Part shown: in pieces, positions 22,803 through 34,912 of the stretch
How positions within the stretch are numbered: the stretch's first letter is position 1
How the letters are laid out: every line of letters begins with the position of its first letter
Assembly: GCA_035048485.1 (NCBI GenBank)
Contig: CM068583.1
Span: 67,196,306 to 67,260,305 of the forward strand
DNA length: 64,000 bases
Direction: 5' to 3'
From: Pteria penguin
Lineage: Eukaryota > Mollusca > Bivalvia > Pterioida > Pteriidae
Position numbers and translations under genes: made by a program
The notes under the pieces: model-generated
The model's input: the letters and a program-made list of their open reading frames with translations, nothing else
The model's database searches: none
Told to the model about the DNA's origin: nothing

Positions 22803-23975
22803 TAGCGGAAAAAAGAAACTGCGTAGTCTAGTAAGTCATTTATAGATTCATATACAAAATATTATGTTGCATTATGTGTATCATTCTTTAATATAATGCA
22901 TTGTCTTTCAATTCAGACTTAAAATCATACATTATATCCATTATGGTTGATACGAACAGCCACTGAAAGTAAGGGGCACAAAAAGTTTCACAAGTTTAAT
23001 AGGCTATAGCGTGTATGACCGCCACTGGCACCGATGCACTCTTCACACCTACATGTACGACGTATCGAACGGATCAGGTTATCATATGCAGAAATGTCTG
23101 GGGAATCTTCCGCCATACTAGCAATAAAGAACGACGCAAAGCGCCTTACGTAGCGGGAAGTTTGGTTCTTGATGTAGATGCCATCCCATTTCATCCCAAA
23201 CATGTTCTATAGGGGATAGAATAGGTGTCATTGCAGTCCAGGGTAACACATTCACGTTTTGTTGATGTGGATAGTCAACACGTACGGTGTGCGGCCGTGC
23301 GTTGTCTTGCTGCAGAATGAGGTTACGCTGATTGTTGTGAATGAATGGAATGACGTGCTGACGTACAATCTTGTCACGGTAGTGTACTCCGGTTAAGCCG
23401 CCCTCCAGTGTCACCAAAGGGGTCCTTCTATGTGTTGTTGTAATTCCATGGCAGCGCTGAATAACGCAGGCGTCAGTTAAACGTTCTCCGGCACGACGGT
23501 ATGCTTGAATACGATTGTCACTGCTGTCGAGTCGAAATCTCGACTCGTTCGTCAACAGAATTTCCGCCCAATCTCTTACGCGGTGATGAGCAGAACAGGA
23601 CGGATACCAGACGTCGAGGGCGGATACCAGACGTCGAGGACGGATGTTGGTCTCTCGCAATCTGTTCCTTACGGTACGAGGACTTAAACGTCGATGTCCA
23701 AGGATGATTTTAGCGGTATAAGAAGCTGATTGGATTCGATTATGCAAATGTATATGCTTATCTTTCCGACGTGACGTCACACGCTGGCATCCTGACCGTG
23801 GGCGGTCCCAAATGGTGCCACTTTGTTGCCGGTATTGTCTCCATAAAGCATTTACAGTGTTAATATGAATTCCAAACTGCTTTGCCACTTTTGCTTTGAG
23901 ACATATGATCACATCCCAATAGAGGTCTGACCGTTAAGCATACCGCATCGAAAAAAACGTATGTAACACGTATAT
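22803..23975 (-). mobile_element. Tc1-like transposon, inactive copy
   Basis: The 3' end on the minus strand (left here) matches the right end of the second copy near 54137: TAGCGG, then ATGAATCTATA-type and CAAAATATTATGTTGCATTA text shared by both. The transposase relic lies at 22990-23912. The other end, near 23930-23975, is poorly defined because the hairpin element at 23984 lies next to it. Confidence 0.6.
22990..23912 (-). pseudogene. Tc1-like transposase pseudogene
   Basis: The main frame (23118-23912) shows an N-terminal helix-turn-helix (VAKQFGIHINTVNALWRQY), a Tc1-type second helix region (DRPRSGCQRVTSRRKDKHI, LGHRRLSPRTVRNRL) and the catalytic core: ILLTNESRFRLD, LILQQDNARPHT and LSPIEHVWDEM. 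The first catalytic position, normally D in TDES, is N here. A frame change near 23190 moves the C-terminus (FASFFIASMAEDSPDISAYD, ending CIGASGGHTRY) to another frame. Both changes indicate a non-functional copy. A second, more broken relative lies at 51745-54137 on the plus strand. Confidence 0.85.
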
Positions 23976-23983
23976 ACAAATAA

Positions 23984-24092
23984 CAATCTGATTAAAACCA
24001 TATCGTTATTCCGCTTCTCTGTTGTCCCATTGCGGATATTCACAATAGGACAAATAGAGAAGCGGAATAACGATATGGTTTTAATCAGATTG
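23984..24092. mobile_element. Hairpin MITE, short deletion form
   Basis: CAATCTGATTAAAACCATAT at the left is the exact reverse complement of ATATGGTTTTAATCAGATTG at the right. The arms are about 45 bp with a loop of about 13-20 bases. The ends are the same as those of the 381-bp element at 39186-39566, so this is a shortened member of that family. Confidence 0.85.
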
Positions 24093-24728
24093 ACACTAGT
24101 AAGAGTTGAGTACCCAAAACGGATCGTTGGTTCCGATGTTTAAACTACGATTGAGCGATAGAGTGCTTAAAAGTGCAACTAAGTATAATTATTGTCATAA
24201 CCTTTCACTTTAGACAAAATTATTGTTAAGAAACTCATTCATACTTTGAATGCATAACCAATCAAAATGCTATCTCAATGCTGCATTGTTCAGTGACAGT
24301 TTGACTGATAAATGCAAATGGATGCACGGACAATATCCCACGGCTAAGAAGTTGCTATCTTTTATATCAAAATCGTTATATATTTTGTATCTCATGTCAC
24401 TGAACGTATATCTGCTGACAGTTGATATAAGATTCTCACATCTTTGAGAGAGAGAGAGAGTCACCCTTACAGAGTTGATTAAGATGAATATTTCAAATGC
24501 AAGTGAAAGGAGAATCCTGTCTTTCGTACATTTTAAAAGCATGTGCTACAGACTCCCTCCTAAATCTGCCACTGCTACTGCTATTCGAACACTCCAGGGT
24601 AATTATATAGGCCATAGAATTATCTCGAACAGGTAGCCACCTTCTGTGGTCAAATTTCATGCATGATTTAGTACCAGTCAATGAATGATAATGTTGTGTT
24701 TAAAAGGTTGCATCATAGCTTTTTGTAC
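24093..24728. other. Gene-free interval
   Basis: AT-rich with a short GA run (24447-24460). Open frames on both strands at 24250-24540 overlap each other and show no recognisable domain or splice signal. Confidence 0.3.
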
Positions 24729-24852
24729 ATGTCATTTTCTAATGTTTGAATTAACTTGGGTGGTGGTAAATACAAAAATTAGAACATGTTGTCATGTTCT
24801 AAATTTTGTATTTACCACCACCCAAGTAAATTCAAAAATTAGAATATGACAC
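24729..24852. repeat. Near-perfect hairpin, arms about 60 bp
   Basis: ACTTGGGTGGTGGTAAATAC (from 24753) pairs with GTATTTACCACCACCCAAGT (to 24828). Pairing continues inward to ACATG-TTGT-CATGT and outward through TTGAATT and TTCTAAT. The loop is only four bases. It may be a foldback element or recent inverted duplication. No target duplication is clear. Confidence 0.85.
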
Positions 24853-25369
24853 ATTTCATATAAATTGAATGATGATATACACCAATAAAACACGAATTAT
24901 ATCTTTAATATTTTTATTTTCTTATAATTCTCACTGAAATAAATGGTCCGTTTTGGGTCAACTTTTAGTTGCTTTCTACGTGTTGGATACGCTTTTGTCG
25001 ATGCGGTACGCTTAACGGTCAAACCTCTATTAGTAGCACGCAAACGATCATTTTCAATTACGCTAGGCATCTCTCTGTCAAAATTTTATTTCCAAAACCA
25101 ATGTTTTTCTGTTTCAATACATTGAATACTGTCAATGAAAGCAAGGAATTCTAATCGATTACTAACCACATGTCGCTTATGCTGTAAACTCCAGAAAAGC
25201 GTGCTGTAGCCATCAAGGCGAATCGAAAGCGATTTTTAACAAATTGAGTAATCAAACACGCGTTTAGTATATCAAATTATGTCTTTAAAAATAAAGAGCG
25301 ATCAAAGAACATTTTCTATATTTTTATTTAACCTTTAAGTATACATAGTTTCTTTTTTCCGCTGTTATA
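24853..25369. other. Gene-free interval
   Basis: AT-rich. Two overlapping plus-strand frames at 24943-25154 lack domain or splice support. Nothing else is seen. Confidence 0.3.
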
Positions 25370-26200
25370 GATATTTTCAGATAAATGTTTACAGCTTCTC
25401 TGTATTGAATAAATCAATAAAATGACACAAAAAGTCAAAAACATTTGAATTCAGAAGGAAATCAAAACAACTATTCTTCTTCATCATCCAGTCAGATCAC
25501 TCTGATGCATTCCGTTTCATGATATATGCAGTTAGTCTGAAGAAGTTTGTAAACCCAGGATCCACCTTTGACTTGCCTGGTTGAAAACAGCAACATTTAT
25601 AGGGGACCTTGTCTGAGTCATTCCTACCTTGTTTCAACAAAATCATTCCATTTGTTCTAAAGCAGACGTCCCTCAAAACTTATCAATACATTCTCATAGT
25701 ATATCCCCCTCATTTTTTCTTTATCTTAAAAATGAGAAAAATCTTAGAAATAATTTATGTATTCCATTACTTCACAATTATACATATTACAATAAATCAG
25801 TTAACATACACAAATCAAGGCACTATCAGGAAAAACATACAAGGAGAAAATCTAAGGAATTATCTGACAATAGACAAAACTGACAAATTCATAAAAAAAA
25901 CAGCAAAAAAGCATCAAAATTTTCATTTCAGAATGGAACCGAAATCACCAACACTTTTTAGACACCCTCCTAGATCCCTTTTCATGCATTCGGCTTGATG
26001 ATTTATGCAGCTGGTCTGAAGGAGTTTGTCAAAGAACAATACCTTCTTGGCCTCCGTTACCCACCCCTTGACCCATCCCATGACAGATCTGGTCTAAAAC
26101 AGAAACACATGTAGGTGACCTTAAGTACTTCATCCCTACCAATTTTCCTGAAAATCTTTCAATAAGTTCTGATGGAGACGACAATCAAAGCTATTTCTAA
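25370..26200 (+). mobile_element. Degraded AGAGGCCC-family interior (two partial copies)
   Basis: TTTATGCAGCTGGTCTGAAG (25999) and ATATGCAGTTAGTCTGAAG (25525), followed by GAGTTTGTCAAAG- and TAGGGGACCTTG-like blocks, match the interior of the Helitron-like elements at 33775 and 28491. The ends are missing or decayed. No coding content. Confidence 0.45.
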
Positions 26201-26759
26201 CAAACTAATAATATATCCTTCATATCTTTATTTAATTTTACCAAAAAAAAAAAAAATGAAAAGATAAAATTTTTTTTCTTTATTCCATTTCGTTCCAATT
26301 ACATTTGTTGCAATAAAATCAGTCATAATACACAAAATCAATGCATTATAAGCTGCTTACTAGGAGAACATCTAAGAAATTGTTCAAAATTAGGATAAAA
26401 CGAGAATGTCCGAAACGGACGGGAAAAAAATAATAAAAAAACCCCAAACAAACAAACAAAAAAAAAAAAAATTAAAACCAAAAACAAAAACAAACAAACA
26501 AACTAGAGTATCAGTAAAACTGATGTCTGCTTCCCGAACGGCAATTATAATGCAGGACATTGATAACTCAATTTATATACAAAAAATCAGTAAAACTGAT
26601 GGATGCTCCAAGAAGCACAGCAATAATTAAGGAAATGAATGACTCAAGATATAGAAAATCATTGTGTTAATTGATGACGACTTCAAATCTCAATGTATCA
26701 TATGGACATCCAATTGAGTCAACTGAAGAATAACAAGTGATCACTGTATCTTAAACTAA
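26201..26759. other. Gene-free interval, A-rich
   Basis: Contains several A runs (26242-26256, 26458-26471) and an AAACAAACAA-type tract. The plus-strand open frame at 26406-26630 is lysine-rich low complexity and is not called. Confidence 0.35.
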
Positions 26760-27434
26760 AAGGATTAAACATGACCTTGATTACTTACGAAATAAAACTT
26801 TAATCGTGGACATGACCTTTCAGAAATGACCTGGAGTGACCCTTGTCCAAACGCTCTTAACCTAAATGATATTTTGGTGAAGTAATATCAAATTCTGATA
26901 AAAGGTGTAGGAGATACACGTACTTCATGGTATTTTAAGTCATAGTTAATAAGTGACCTCGACCTTTCAGAAATGACCTTGAGTGACTTTTGTCCAAACT
27001 CTCTTAATCTAAATAATATTTTGGTGAAGTATGATCAAATTCTGTTAAAAGGTATAGGAGATATAAGTACTACATGTTACTTTAAGTCATAGTTTATTAC
27101 TGACCTTGACCTTTCAGAAATGATATCTGCCCCAAAGCCCTTAACCTAAATAATATTTTGGTGAAGTATGATCGAATTCTGAAGAAAGGTGTAGGAGATA
27201 AACGTACTTCATTGTATTTAAAGTCATGATTAATAAGTGACATTGCCCTTTCAGAAAAGACCTTGAGTGACTTTTGTCCAAAGCCCTTAGGCTTAATAAT
27301 ACTTTGGTGAAGTATATCAAATTCTGATGAAAGGTATACGAGATAAGAGCTCGGACGTACGGACAGATGGATGGACGGACAGACACACGGACACGACAGC
27401 GACTATATGCTCCTCCGAATGTTTTCGGGGAGCA
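26760..27434 (+). repeat. Tandem repeat of about 150 bp, four units, GGGAGCATAAAAA end
   Basis: Units near 26800, 26950, 27105 and 27240 share TGACCTNGACCTTTCAGAAA, TAATATTTTGGTGAAGTA, AAATTCTGATGAAAGGTAT and TACTTCAT. They are followed by a GGACGTACGGACAGATGG-type tract and end at GGGGAGCATAAAAAC (27429-27434). The end resembles that of the element at 33263-33541, so this is probably the right part of a related dispersed element. Confidence 0.6.
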
Positions 27435-27601
27435 TAAAAACATCATAAATTCTAGAACACGTAGTTTTTAAATCCACGTATCCCTTCTGAAGATTTTCAG
27501 AGGAGGGTTCCCTTTTCGGCATATTTTGTCTATGTTAGGATCAACTATTGACAGATCACTCTGAAGAGGTATACTAGTGCTTAAAAATGTACATAGTAAC
27601 G

Positions 27602-28092
27602 TGTAGCGACGATATAGCTCGACCGAAGGGTCTGAAAGCAAACGCAAAACACCGCATTCCCTATAAAGCAAGCCTGCCGAGGAGGCAGTTCAAGTAGCTT
27701 ATATATCTAAGCCGTCACACTTCCCCCTTATCAGGAAAGCTTTGTTCCGAAGCGTACTCATGTGCGTGAGTTTTCTCCGAGGTATCCGTTTCCTCTGTCC
27801 AGCATCTTTCTGCTGTCATGGCTTCTATCCCGAGTATGTTTCAACCCAAATATGTGACATCGAGTCTTACTAACTCCATACCATACCTGGTCACATGGAC
27901 CATCGCGTCACCGATGACTCCACAAGAGGTCTTCCCGCGGACCCAGAGTCGCTTCCTGCCACCAAATTGTAACGTGTAGCGACGACAGGGCTCGACCCAA
28001 TGGTCTGAAACCAAGTGCACTTGACCGCATTCCCAATAAAGCTAGCCTGCCGGGAAGGCAGTTCAAGTAGCTTATATATCTAAGCCGTCACA
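27602..28092 (-). mobile_element. TRIM-like miniature LTR element
   Basis: Two 118-bp direct repeats (27602-27719 and 27975-28092) start TGTAGCGACGA and end AAGCCGTCACA. They flank 255 bp without coding capacity. On the minus strand AAGGGGGAAG, a polypurine tract, lies directly before the left repeat, so the element is read on the minus strand with the right repeat as its 5' LTR. The terminal TG...CA pattern fits. The sequence after the right repeat on that strand, TTTGGTGGCAGGAAGCG, may include the primer site. A 5-bp target duplication was not seen: the left flank is TAACG and the right flank CTTTA. Confidence 0.65.
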
Positions 28093-28295
28093 CTTTAACC
28101 AAAATCTGTCCAGCAATTAAGGAGGAAACCTTGAAAATTGTAAGATTTAACAAACAATGGAGTCTTGGTTCAAATGAGTTAAAAACGATAATAAAATGCA
28201 TCTTCAATGTCATTTATTAATATTGTGTAATACAATATGGAAGATGACGTTAAATATAAATGCCTTAACCTTTGAATTTATTCTTTTTTCAAAAG

Positions 28296-28462
28296 CACTT
28301 GATTACCAGGAAGGACGTGAATTGTTTTTACAAATGCATCAAGCAAGATCATTCAATACACATAAAGAAGGTAAAAGGAACAATGCACTAAAGCGCTCTG
28401 CAAGGCATAGTGTACATGAAACAAATGTGCTTTATAATGAAATAATTAACCTAAATAGATGA
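28296..28462 (+). CDS. Possible terminal coding exon, unidentified
   Basis: A pyrimidine-rich acceptor (TTATTCTTTTTTCAAAAG) precedes an open frame of 55 codons with normal composition: LDYQEGRELFLQMHQARSF, then KEGKRNNALKRSARHSV and HETNVLYNEIINLNR before a stop at 28460-28462. No upstream partner exon was found in the window. It may be a chance ORF. The family is not recognised. Confidence 0.2.
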
Positions 28463-28490
28463 TACTGCCCAAATATGTTACTAACAAATT

Positions 28491-29575
28491 GTAAACAAGA
28501 GGCCAGTTGGGAATATATCACTCACCTGAGAACATGAGTGTGCTGTATAACACTTTTGATATGCAAGAACTTTTTTATGTGTTGTTATTATGCAAGTATG
28601 ACTTCTCAACTTTGAATAAATCAAGACAATGCCACAAATATGTATGAAAAAGATAAAAGTTATATTTTTCCCAATATGACCTAGTTAACTTATTGAACAC
28701 TGCAGAACATTAATAAACTTTTTATGGTGTAAAATGAAAAAACACCTTTATCAGGGTTTGAATAACTACCCTTCAGTATGTCAAAAAAGGCCTATATAAA
28801 AATCATGGAAAAGAAAGCACCAGTAAAAAAAAATTAAGAAAACTGAATTATGACAGGAAACATTCAAATGATACTTGAAATAAATATTTTCTATTTGAAG
28901 ATAGCAAATCAAAGCTTTATTGCTCCTCTATATTGAATAAATAAAGACAATGACATAAATATGTATGGAAATGATTAAGTCAGAAATGAGACCAGAAGCG
29001 AAGAGTAAAACATTTTGATTTCTGAATGGAACCAGGCCAACAACGCTTCTAAATACACTTCTGAATCACTCTGTTGCATTTGTTTGTTAATCTGTACAGC
29101 CAGATTGAAGAAGTTTGTTAAAGGATAGCATCATCATGGGCCTATGTAGTCCCTCTCTAAAACCCTCCCCTGATGGATTTGGCCAAAAAGAAAACAGCAA
29201 CACCTGTAGGGAACCTTGAGTACTTCATCTCTGCCATGCTTCATCAAAATGTCCAAAAATACATGAAAAAGAAAAATGTTGAAAATTTCATTTCAGAATG
29301 GAACCAAAAACACAAACACTTTTTAAGACATCTTTTAGATTAATCTGATATATTTGGTTTGTCCATCTATGCAGCTGGCGTAAAGAAAAAATTTGCCAAA
29401 GGAAGCTCTGAGGCTTTTGATTCCCACCTAAGATCCATCCCTGGCAGGATCCAGTCAAAACACAACACCGCTTATAGGGGACTTTTAGCACTTCATCCTC
29501 ACCAAGGATTACTCTTTGGTGGTTCTGAAGAAGAAGTCAGTTTACACTGGACGGACTAAGGATGGACAACACGCT
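28491..29575 (+). mobile_element. Helitron-like element, copy 3, right end lost
   Basis: The left end reads AACAAGAGGCCAGTTGGG and ACTCACCTGAG at 28494-28530. The interior has the family blocks (GAATAAATCAAGACAATG, AGTTTGTTAAAGGA, GTAGGGAACCTTGAGTACTT). The standard CTCAGGTGAGCTAAAAA end is absent; the copy fades out near 29575 after GGACGGACTAAGGATGG. Non-coding. Confidence 0.5.
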
Positions 29576-32500
29576 ATGACATTAAAAATAAAAGTAAACT
29601 GCTCTGCAATTTAACATAAAAGTGGTGAATGTTTACAAAATAAATGATTATTACAAAAGTATTCAAATGAAATTAAGCAGATATTGATTAAGTACATCTT
29701 AGATAAAAAGAGTTTCAGTGTTTATTACCACGAACTTATGACACCTGTCTCTCTTTTTATTGGTGTAAGTCCATGGCCAATGTCATCTGTAACATTGCTG
29801 TTCGTAATTTCACAGTGTGATTGATATGGCTGTTATCATCACTTAACAACTTCAGATGAACCATATACAAAGAGATCAAACATGTATACAGAACATTCTT
29901 ATGGTAATAATTTACCACTATATTAACCTCCAAAAATAGTTCAAAATGGTACAACTAAATGCATTCTGTTTCACAACTTCCACATCAACGATATCTCTGA
30001 TGTACAAAACTATACATGAACATACTCAATGTCTAAATCAAGTGAAGATCCAGTGGTATTACTAACACATGTTCAAGGTTTACATGGAATACTACAAAGG
30101 CATGTCCTGAACATCAGCCACAGCAGAGTTTTATGCAACAGGGGGACAGTAATGTAAAACAGGTCTTTCCTACTCATACACAGACTTCTCCTGTCTTAGG
30201 GGCATAAATAATATCTGCATTATCAAAAACACTATAATATACTGAAAACTGATGTTTTCTCACTGGCAGTTATTGTAAAAATTTCTAAAATCAATTGGGA
30301 ACAAAGGTTGGATACTGATTTTCAAATCAATTTCATGGATGTCAAAATAGTTATTGTCCATTGCAGTATAAGTCATGTTCTCATGTAAAATCGTGGAAGA
30401 CGTAGATAACACACATCACAAGGTTGACAGCTCTTCTCAATGCCCTTTTAAAGCACTTGAAAGCAGGAATTTTTTTATAATTTTTGTGGTATCATTATTT
30501 TCAAAGACAAAATCATATAAAAAGGTTTTGACTAACATTTTGCCATTGCTTATCAACTTTCAAAAGTTACAATAATAAGGAAAAGAAAAAAAAAACAAAG
30601 AAATTAATGACAGATTTCTTTAAAGGAAACAATTACTGCTACAAAAACCAACACTGTTACACTTTATGATTTCCCAAGAAATAATTTTTAATGAAATACA
30701 GGTATGATGATGTTTAAAAACTAGAAAATGTCAGTTTTGTTTCTGTTTCAATGAAAACATTGATTACAAGCAAGAATGTTTTACTGTAGTTCAGCACAAA
30801 ACAAGATGATCAGAAGAGTACAGAGCGGAGATGAAAATTATAATCAATTACTTTTTCATGGTTATTCCTCAAATTGATAGAATGACCGAACCCCCCCCCC
30901 CCCCCCCCAAAAAAAAAAACCCAAAAATCAAAAATACACGCCACACCAAACCAACCCCCCCCCACCCCCCCACCCCCCCCCCCAAAAAATAAAATACCTA
31001 AAGTTTGATACAATAATCAAATTCATAAAGTATACAAGCATTGATAAAAGTGTAAATATTCTGACATAACTATATGAATATTTACATAACAAAATAAGTC
31101 TGTAAATGTATTATATGAATTTATTCCCTGATGGATCCAAAACTCCAGACAGAATTTGTTTATCTGTGCTAAGACTTTTAAATCACATTATGAAAAAGTA
31201 TAACATGTAGTACAGACTTGTTTCTATTTTTTCTCTACGTATGTCAAGGATTCAGTATCAGATGATATGTTACCTCCAATAAATGTTAAATACCAGTATC
31301 AATATAACAGGGGCAAGGTTATGTGAAGTCTTTTACAACTCTTGCTCTCCTTACTTAAAAAGAATTTACTTGACCAGATATACTATGGCTGAAACAATGT
31401 ATTATAAAACATATTTTTAGTATATGCTTACATTTCATATTACCGGTATACAGAATTAGTGGCTCAGTATTCAAGCCTTTCATTGCTGAATTTCTCCATG
31501 TAAAGAAAAAATGATAAAATGTTAGCAAATACGTAATGAGTAAAATGGTGTAGCTTGAATTTGCAGTAGACATATTCTCCTTCACTGGCATTGTTATCCT
31601 GAGTTTGTAGTGTTACAAATACAATTAGTGCTAGTTACTCATTAGAAGTGTTATAAATATTGCATCTTGATATTTCCATGTATTACTTACTTACATGGCA
31701 ATGTACAGAGTACAAATACATACTCAAATGTGAAGTTGACAAGTTTAACACGTTATACTTCTAAATTACGGTAGTTAGATTGTGCTAAAAAATACTGTGA
31801 CAAATATTTTTCTACTGACATACAAATTATCATATGGTGAGAAAAACATATGCAAGTAAGAAGTTAAATAATAGTATGAAACTAAATATTTCAATACAAT
31901 ATCACAAAACACTAATCAGCTAGGGATTCTTGACTAAATGCAGTACATTACACAGATCGTCTTATAATGTACATGTGCACGTAATAAAACCAACATCTAT
32001 CTAGTGAGAGGATGTCTAAAACTGAAGTGTGACCTTCAGTATGACCTGTAATATGTAACTCAATCATAGAAGTGCTGAAAATGGAGAGTTAATTCTATCA
32101 ATATATATTCATAAGTGAATTACCCATTCAAGCAAACAACAAAAGAAGTTCAACCAGAACACAACTTGAACTTCATCTGGAACTTACTATAATAAAGCCA
32201 CATACCATTTTCCATTCAAATTTCTAACTTTATAACAGAGAAAAAGTCAGTATAAAAACTAAATTTTGTAAATTGTTAATATGTGTAACTCTTCAAAACA
32301 GTAAGCCAACCATAAACAAGCTGGAACTTACCATAACTAAAACATGTATGACTTCAGTTTCAAGTATTTACATGTTTGCTGCAGCCTGTGGACTCAGAGC
32401 ATTTTTTCATGGATCTATCTTTTATTTTCACTTCTATCTTCACTGCATGGAAATGGACTGCATCCCAATACTTAAAATTTGAATATTCATTTTGAACTAA

Positions 32501-33262
32501 ACATGCAATAATCATTATTTGGTGAAGTAGTGCCATGTAGGAATCAGCATTTTTGGTATATAAGTTGACCTGGTGAACAACTTCTACAGAATACATGCAC
32601 ACTAACTTTTATTTGGACGGTGTCTTAATATTTCTGTATTTTGAAAGAAAGAAAACAGAATGACATAGGACAATTTTCTACCAAAAATACATGGTGACAG
32701 CTGCTACTATACATGTGAATTAAATAATCAAGAAATTAAAAAAATGACTTGTTCATGTGAACATTTATCCTCACAAAAAGCTATGGGAATCCATGAAGCT
32801 TGATCAACACTTTATGTAACAATAAAAAACATTTCATAACAAAGGTCCCAAATAGATCTATATCGCTTATAATAGCATAATTTTCTTATTCACAAAAACA
32901 ACTGACTGCTCGAAAAAATTTACAGATATATATACTTGATTTCTGTGTTTTTGATAACTGACAAATGACTGTAAACTTTTAATCATTAACTTTCAACAAG
33001 TTAGTACAGGCCATATCTGACAAAGGAAAATTTTCAAGACAATCAAATAAGGAAGTAAAACCTTCATACTACTACTGTATCCATAGATTCTTATGATTTT
33101 CAGCATATGCATCTGGTCAACAACCTGTTTTGGTGCAAAATGAAATGAAATATCAAATCATGAAACTTGGTCCTTTCAAAATACATACATGTGTATTCTA
33201 ATAAAAGTAAAAGAAGGCAAACTATACAACATTTAAAACTTGTTCTGGGGTAAATTGAAATA
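29576..33262. other. Gene-free interval
   Basis: AT-rich DNA with no confident gene. On the minus strand at 29757-29890 a frame ends LRTAMLQMTLAMDLHQ with AATAAAAAG overlapping the stop. It could be a terminal exon with a polyadenylation signal, but no acceptor or partner is evident. The C-rich tract at 30891-30983 is listed separately. Other short frames here have no support. Confidence 0.3.
30891..30983. repeat. C-rich tract (G-rich on the minus strand)
   Basis: An 18-base C run, an A run, and then several runs of 6-12 C separated by single A residues. The minus strand could form G-quadruplexes. It produces a glycine-rich artefact frame. Confidence 0.9.
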
Positions 33263-33541
33263 AACAAGATGTGTTTGTGAAACACTATGTCCCCAGTTGC
33301 AACATGTACTTAGCATAAAGGTCATGGTCAGGGTCATGATGTCATTGACCTTAATGTAATCTGAAAGGACTTCATTAGTGGAGTATACATGCCAACTATG
33401 AAGTCTCTATCTCTCACAGTTAAAAAGTTATGGCGAAGGTTAAAGTTGACAACAAACATACAAAAAATTGGACAAACAAACAGACAGACAGACAAGACAA
33501 AAACAACATGCTTCCAATCTATGGAACTGGGGGCATAAAAA
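33263..33541 (+). mobile_element. Short dispersed element, AACAAGATGTGTTTG type
   Basis: The left end is AACAAGATGTGTTTGTGAAA (a GTGTTT/AAACAC hairpin) followed by ATGTCCCC. The right end is ACTGGGGGCATAAAAA. TGTCCCC and GGGGGCA are subterminal inverted repeats. The interior includes TCATGGTCAGGGTCATGATG and a GACAGACAGAC run. Its architecture (AACAAGA start, hairpin, AAAAA end) parallels the AGAGGCCC elements. 279 bp, non-coding. Confidence 0.65.
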
Positions 33542-33774
33542 TCTTGCCTTTCAGGGTTTCAATCGCTATCTTTCTACCAGCCAGAAAGAGGTGAAAATGA
33601 GGAAAAAAAGTCATAAAAAAGAGAAAAGAAAACAAAATTTTGATATGAAACTTTCAAAAAAAGCCTTGAAATCAATGTTTTCTATAATAAATTTTTTTAT
33701 TGCTTCATAATATATATTAAATAAGGAAAATGACACAAAAATGTGTGGAAATGATTTATGTCAGGAAAGAGACG

Positions 33775-34876
33775 AAACAAGAGGCCCAAATGGGCCTATA
33801 TCGCTCACCTGAACAGCTAGATGATCAAGCTGAAGATATGAAAAATTGTCCCCCTCCCCCTTTCCTTGGAAGTCTTAAAAAATTCATAAAAAATTCAAAA
33901 ATCGAGATATTGAAAAAATTCCTTCACACCAGCATTCCTTACCATAGAAATGATTAAATGAAACCAAATGAATGCATCAATGTTTCCTAAAAGAAAATAA
34001 TAACTCTTTAATGCATTAAAATAACAAAGTCCAAAATAAAAATGAAAAAACGTCAAAAATTTGATTTCGGAATGGAACAAAAAATATCAACACTTCTTTC
34101 CATATGCCCCTAAATCATTCCTATGCAGTCGGTTTGTCGCTGTATGCACCCGATCTGAATAAGAAGTTTGTCAAAGGAGGGTACCCTCTGTGACCTACTT
34201 TTGTCGGTGGTGGTGCCACCTCTTCATGGATCCTGACAAAGATGACCACATTTGTCGGGGACCTTGAGTATTTGATGCATGCCAAGTTTCATTGAATTCC
34301 AGCAAGTGGTTCCGAAGAAAAAGTTCAAATTGTGAAATGTTTACACCAATTATCCCCCCCCCCCCTTTTTCTTGAAAGTCTTAAAAAATTCATAAAAAAT
34401 CCAAAACATAAAATATTGAAAAATTTTCTTTGCAGTAGTATTTCTTACCATCAAAATGATCAAATTAAACCAAATTAATGCATCAATGTTTACTAAAAGA
34501 AAAAAATACCTCTTTTCTGCATTAAAACTACCAAGTACAAAAAAACGTCAAAAATTTGATTCGGAACGGAAGCAAAAATAACAACACTTCTTCACACATC
34601 CCTCTAGATCATTCCTATGCATTCGGTTTGTCTCTGTATGCCCCCGGTTTGAAGAAGAAGTTTGTCAAAGGAGGGTACCCTCTTTGACCTACTTTTGCCT
34701 GTGGTGGCGCCACCTGTTGATGAATCTGGACGAAAAACAACAACACTTGTAGGGGACCATGAGTACTACATGCTTATCAAGTTTCATCAAATTCTGTTCA
34801 GTGGTTCTGGAGAAGAAGTCGAAAATGTGAAAAGTTAACGACGGACGACGGATGACGGACGGTGATTGATCACAAT

Positions 34877-34912
<36 letters not shown>
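33775..34912 (+). mobile_element. Helitron-like element, copy 4 (best-preserved ends)
   Basis: The left end is AACAAGAGGCCCAAATGGGC then CGCTCACCTGA. The right end has CACTTGAGCCTTCGGCTCAG followed by GTGAGCTAAAAA. The hairpin GAGCC-TTC-GGCTC lies about 15 bases from the 3' end. Interior blocks are GTCAAAGGAGGGTACCCTCT, GGTGGCGCCACCTGTTGATG and GACGGACGACGGATGACGG. The first two occur twice (34150-34230 and 34660-34720), so it too has an internal duplication. Non-coding. Confidence 0.7.
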
